DNA of 64,000 bases. Origin: JAPKZH01 sp963715635. GTDB taxonomy: Bacteria > Acidobacteriota > Aminicenantia > Aminicenantales > UBA4085. The DNA is taken from the NCBI GenBank assembly GCA_963715635.1, contig OY970261.1, positions 1,178,001 to 1,242,000 on the forward strand, in the 5' to 3' direction. The position numbers and the translations under genes were made by a program. This document shows positions 60,708 through 64,000 of this stretch, piece by piece (the first letter of the stretch is position 1; the number at the start of each line of letters is the position of its first letter). The notes beneath the pieces were generated by a model. That model saw only the letters and a program-made list of their open reading frames with translations, did no database searches and was not told where the DNA came from.

Positions 60708-63587
60708 CTAAAAATTCCACTTCACGCCCAGCCGTATGATTCTTGGGGATAGGACCTGGGTGATGAAGTGATAGGTGCTGCTGGCCTGGGCGTTCCAACC
60801 CAGGGTCGTCACCGAATTGAAGAGGTTGAAGCCGTCGAGCATCAATTCGAACTTTCCTATAGTGCCGAAGTTGAAGACCTTGCTCAGCCTCAGGTCGAGC
60901 ATGGCGATATTGGGATACCGGCTGGCGCCGAACTTCTCTGTATAGACGCTGATCCGACCCTGGTTGAGGAGACTGCTGCTGGTGTTGAAATACCGCTGGG
61001 TCGGATAGCCGGAGCGGTAGTCGAAGAATGCGCCGACGTAGAAGCCCCAGGGCAGATCGTAACTACCGCTGGCCTTGATGATCACGGGCGCGTCGTTTGA
61101 ATCCACCACGTTATCGCTGAATACTCTGTTGTTGGGATCATCCACGGCTTCGATTGGCAGCTTCACGCTCGTCTTGCCCAAAGTCACGGAGCCCATGAAC
61201 TGCCAGCCATCGGAGTATCTCTTGCTGAGAACGAGCTCGACGCCCTGGTAGGATGTCTTATAGCCCGGTCTCTGAGTGACATAAGGCTGGGAGACGCCCA
61301 CTTTGGACGAGGCCAGATTATAGATAGTGATCGTCCCTCCATCGTCTCCGTTTCCCAAAACTCCATCGGGTCCGGGGTCTTGGACGTTGACGGGCGTGTA
61401 GTCGAGTTGGGGATCTACGGCTTGGTTGTCCGACCACCAGAATCTCTGCGTGTCCCTGTAGATGAAGTTCAGGCTGACGCCGATATTCCGGGCGAGCTTC
61501 TTTTCGAATCCGGCCACGACTTCGTTCGTATAGGGCGATTTCAGACCGGGGTCGATCTTGACGCCCTGCCCGATATTGGTATAGACGATCTTGCCGAATT
61601 CATTGGTTTGGGGCAGCTTGTCGCCGTTGGCGTCGTTCCAGTTGTAATCGATTTCCCAATACCCCGTTGTGATCGCCTGGTCCACCGGGCCGTAGCTGAC
61701 CTGGTAGGAGTAGCGGGCGAAATGAGCCTTGACGATGTTCTTGCCGTCGTTGAACAGGTCATAGGTCAGGCCGAGCCGCGGCGAGAGCATAGTGAATGAA
61801 ACCAGGTTCTTCTGGGCATCTTGATGATAGATCGGCGTGATGTTCATTCTGCTGTAATAATAATCCGTCCAGGGAGACGCGGCGACGTCCGTTGCATTGA
61901 TGTGCATGTGCGTGCTGTCGAGCCGCAGACCCAGGTTGAGCGTAAGGTGCTTTTTCAAGCTGAATACGTCGTGGACATAGGCAGAGTAGACGACATCGGT
62001 CTGGTTCCAGATCTCCGACCGGAACGTCCAGACCTGATAGGCGCCGGTATGGTCGGGATTATCGAAATAGAGAAGGATGTTGCCGGGATGTTTCCGGGTC
62101 GTGTGGAAGGGCGCGTTCTGGTATTCGAAGCCGACCTTGATCTCGTGGTTGCCGCCCAGAAAATCGTCCTTGAAATAATCGGCGAAGGCGTTGAACTGGT
62201 AGCGGTCGGAATAGTACCAGGTGTAGTTGTAATACGCGTTCTCATACCCGCCGGTCACGGGCGAGGTATAGTAGATCCTGATCGCGGGCTGGTTCATGTC
62301 CACTTCAGGCTGATTGCCGGTCTGATACCACATGTTGTTGACGCCCAGCTTAAAATTCAGGATGAGGTTCGATCCCAGCGTCCAGGTGTCCTCTATATGA
62401 TAAAAATAGGAGGGGGAATCCTGAAGAGCGGTCGTCACCGGCGGCCGCGTGATCGACGCCGAGCGGTGGGGCTGGTATTTGTTGTCGTAGTTGACCCAGC
62501 CCATGAGCTTATTGTTGTTCGTGAGCTGGAAGCTCATCTTGAACGTGCCATGCGTCAGCGAGGCATAGTCCGTTTGGGGAACGCCGTTCAGCGTATAGCC
62601 GATGATGAAGCGGTTGATGACCGTGTTGCGGAAGGCGCCGTAGAACCAGAGCTTGTCCTTGATGATCGGCCCGCCGAACTCACCACCCCATTCGTAATAA
62701 TAGTCCAAGGGATTGCCCGAGCCGACATTCGCGTATTGGGGGTTCTTAATCTTGTCCGGGATATTATTCGCCTGGAGTTTAATAAAGCCTAACAGCTCCT
62801 TGCTCGTCTCGCCGTAGAGGCTGATCCCCCCGCTGAACTTGTTGCCGCCCGATTTGGTGATCATGTTGAGGACGACGCCGCCGACCTGGATGTCGGCGGT
62901 ATGGGCGCCGGTCTCGACCTGGATTTCCTCGAAGGAGTCGAAGTCATAATACATGGCTGAGGCGCCGTTCGCCGCGGCGTCTGTCATGTTCACGCCGTCG
63001 ATGGTATAGTTGGTCTGGTTGCGCAGCGTCCCATGGGAATAGGCGCTGCTCTGGTTGCCGGCCGTGCTTCCCCCCACGTTCTCGCGGTCCATGACCATGC
63101 CCGGGGTCATGGACATGATGACCCATGGGTCGCGCGCGCTGGGCAGCTTTTGCAGCATAGCCTGAGTGAAGTTGGTCTGGATCGTGCTGGATTTGATGTC
63201 GACGACGGGTGATTCCCCGACGACCGTGACATTCTCTTCGATGGCCGTAGCTTCCATAGTGACCGTCATGGACGTCGTTTTTCGGACAGAGACTTCGACG
63301 CCCGTTTTCTTGACGGTCTTGAATCCGGGCAGGGCGAATGTCATGTCATAAGTTCCGGGAGAAAGAAAATTGAACCGGAAAGCACCCGTCGTGGACGTTG
63401 TCGCGGAAGCCGTTCCTGTGAGGAGAGCCGATCCGGTGATGGTGATGGCGACGCCGGGCAAGGCGTTCCCTTCCGCGTCGACGACCGTCCCGGAGATATT
63501 CCCTGTCTGAAGCGTGTCCTGGGCAGTCACAACGCCGGTCAGGAACACGAAGCAGAGAACAAAAATACCGACGTGTCTTTTTCTCAT
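60708..63587 (-). CDS. TonB-dependent receptor with carboxypeptidase-regulatory-like domain
   Basis: A 959-residue outer-membrane protein. Signal peptide (VGIFVLCFVFLTGVVTAQ), CarboxypepD_reg domain at about 28-110 (ISGTVVDAEGNALPGVAITI), plug domain with TMTPGMVMDRENVGGSTAGN, and a large beta-barrel with a final LGVKWNF. Divergent in sequence from the receptor at 46709-49522 but the same architecture. The plug is followed by VVLNMITKSGGNKFSG, a conserved barrel entry seen in Oar-like proteins. The ATG at 63587 follows AAAGGAGG with a 7-nt spacer. It is terminated by the hairpin at 60646. Ligand unknown; the RpiR/SIS-type regulator just upstream may control it, which is inference. Confidence 0.92.
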   Translation of the reverse strand: MRKRHVGIFVLCFVFLTGVVTAQDTLQTGNISGTVVDAEGNALPGVAITITGSALLTGTASATTSTTGAFRFNFLSPGTYDMTFALPGFKTVKKTGVEVSVRKTTSMTVTMEATAIEENVTVVGESPVVDIKSSTIQTNFTQAMLQKLPSARDPWVIMSMTPGMVMDRENVGGSTAGNQSSAYSHGTLRNQTNYTIDGVNMTDAAANGASAMYYDFDSFEEIQVETGAHTADIQVGGVVLNMITKSGGNKFSGGISLYGETSKELLGFIKLQANNIPDKIKNPQYANVGSGNPLDYYYEWGGEFGGPIIKDKLWFYGAFRNTVINRFIIGYTLNGVPQTDYASLTHGTFKMSFQLTNNNKLMGWVNYDNKYQPHRSASITRPPVTTALQDSPSYFYHIEDTWTLGSNLILNFKLGVNNMWYQTGNQPEVDMNQPAIRIYYTSPVTGGYENAYYNYTWYYSDRYQFNAFADYFKDDFLGGNHEIKVGFEYQNAPFHTTRKHPGNILLYFDNPDHTGAYQVWTFRSEIWNQTDVVYSAYVHDVFSLKKHLTLNLGLRLDSTHMHINATDVAASPWTDYYYSRMNITPIYHQDAQKNLVSFTMLSPRLGLTYDLFNDGKNIVKAHFARYSYQVSYGPVDQAITTGYWEIDYNWNDANGDKLPQTNEFGKIVYTNIGQGVKIDPGLKSPYTNEVVAGFEKKLARNIGVSLNFIYRDTQRFWWSDNQAVDPQLDYTPVNVQDPGPDGVLGNGDDGGTITIYNLASSKVGVSQPYVTQRPGYKTSYQGVELVLSKRYSDGWQFMGSVTLGKTSVKLPIEAVDDPNNRVFSDNVVDSNDAPVIIKASGSYDLPWGFYVGAFFDYRSGYPTQRYFNTSSSLLNQGRISVYTEKFGASRYPNIAMLDLRLSKVFNFGTIGKFELMLDGFNLFNSVTTLGWNAQASSTYHFITQVLSPRIIRLGVKWNF

Positions 63588-63718
63588 ACGATCCCTCCTT
63601 TAATGGGTCGGGGGACCTCGCGGCCACTTACCGTCCCCTTAAAATGAAACAATTCTTTCATTAGCGCAAAAAAATGTATCCATTCTTGCATTTAGAAAAC
63701 CATATTTTCCGGCTTTTG

Positions 63719-64000
63719 TCAAGCCCGCAAGCCGAGGAATTCTCCCTCCAAGAGTTTGTTGATCAAATCAATATTGGCGACGACTTTCTTTTTATTGATC
63801 AGGGCCAGTTCTGTGGCGATGGCATTGATGATCATTATAACGGCCCCGAGAGAATTGGTGAACATCAGATTTTTCGTTTGGGCCAGAAGATAGCCGTGGG
63901 ACCACTGAGCGATGGGGGCGGTCGTCCGGTCTGTGATTGAAAGGCAAGTCATGCCCCGTTCAAAACAAAACCTCATGGCTTCGACCGTCTCCTTGGAATA
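63719..64000 (-). CDS. RpiR/MurR-type SIS-domain regulator, C-terminal part only
   Basis: The C-terminal 93 residues of a larger protein that runs off the right edge. The SIS-domain core is visible: YSKETVEAMRFCFERGMTCL and SITDRTTAPIAQWSHGYLLA, followed by a helical end NKLLEGEFLGLRA. The spacing of sugar-phosphate-binding and helical parts matches RpiR/MurR transcription regulators, whose N-terminal HTH would lie beyond the window. The receptor gene starts 131 nt downstream on the same strand. Alternatives are stand-alone SIS isomerases. Confidence 0.65.
   Translation of the reverse strand, partial: YSKETVEAMRFCFERGMTCLSITDRTTAPIAQWSHGYLLAQTKNLMFTNSLGAVIMIINAIATELALINKKKVVANIDLINKLLEGEFLGLRA

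Overview
The window looks like a chromosomal segment of an anaerobic Gram-negative bacterium. The gene families best fit Candidatus Aminicenantes (Acidobacteriota): TonB-dependent receptors with carboxypeptidase-regulatory-like N-termini, a Ser/Thr kinase fused to TPR repeats, a GWxTD-domain protein beside a TPR-sulfatase, 6-bladed beta-propeller proteins, and oxygen-sensitive Fe-S flavoenzymes with a [FeFe]-hydrogenase-like protein. The lineage is inferred from family content, not measured.

Layout. (1) 1-14983, minus strand: a long redox cluster. In transcription order it holds a Cys-rich unknown protein, a DRTGG protein, NuoE-, NuoF- and NuoG-like subunits, NfnA, NfnB (carrying a +1 frameshift), a second DRTGG protein, a HATPase, a [FeFe]-hydrogenase-like protein and three antiporter-like membrane subunits, the last cut by the window edge. 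Together they could link NAD(H), NADP(H) and ferredoxin pools to an ion-pumping module. (2) 15176-24066: a MacB/FtsX-type permease, an esterase, a TPR lipoprotein, two beta-propeller proteins, a DUF2975/XRE regulator pair and a short-chain dehydrogenase, separated by short palindromic intergenic repeats. (3) 24491-29202, minus strand: a complete selenocysteine operon, selA-selD-selB-selC, with its own promoter. (4) 29702-38500, minus strand: a probable chitin-oligosaccharide or amino-sugar locus. It has a fused GHMP sugar kinase/nucleotidyltransferase, a GH20 lipoprotein, a sodium:solute symporter (second +1 frameshift) and a GH94 phosphorylase. A TPR protein lies upstream.

(5) 40085-50600: an accessory stretch with a six-hairpin glycosidase-like protein, a YdeI-family protein, tRNA-Arg(TCG), a kinase-TPR protein, a TonB-dependent receptor and a small orphan gene. 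It also holds two truncated kinase C-termini and a chimeric tRNA remnant that repeats the 3' half of the tRNA-Arg. (6) 50592-55345: a winged-helix protein, glycogen branching enzyme and a GH57/DUF3536 protein, probably for alpha-glucan storage. (7) 55431-64000: an exported cyanophycinase-like protein, a GWxTD/TPR protein overlapping a TPR-sulfatase-like protein, a second TonB-dependent receptor with a clear terminator, and the C-terminal end of an RpiR/SIS-type regulator.

Both broken genes carry exactly one surplus nucleotide at a GG and are otherwise well preserved, so sequencing or assembly error is as likely as true gene decay.
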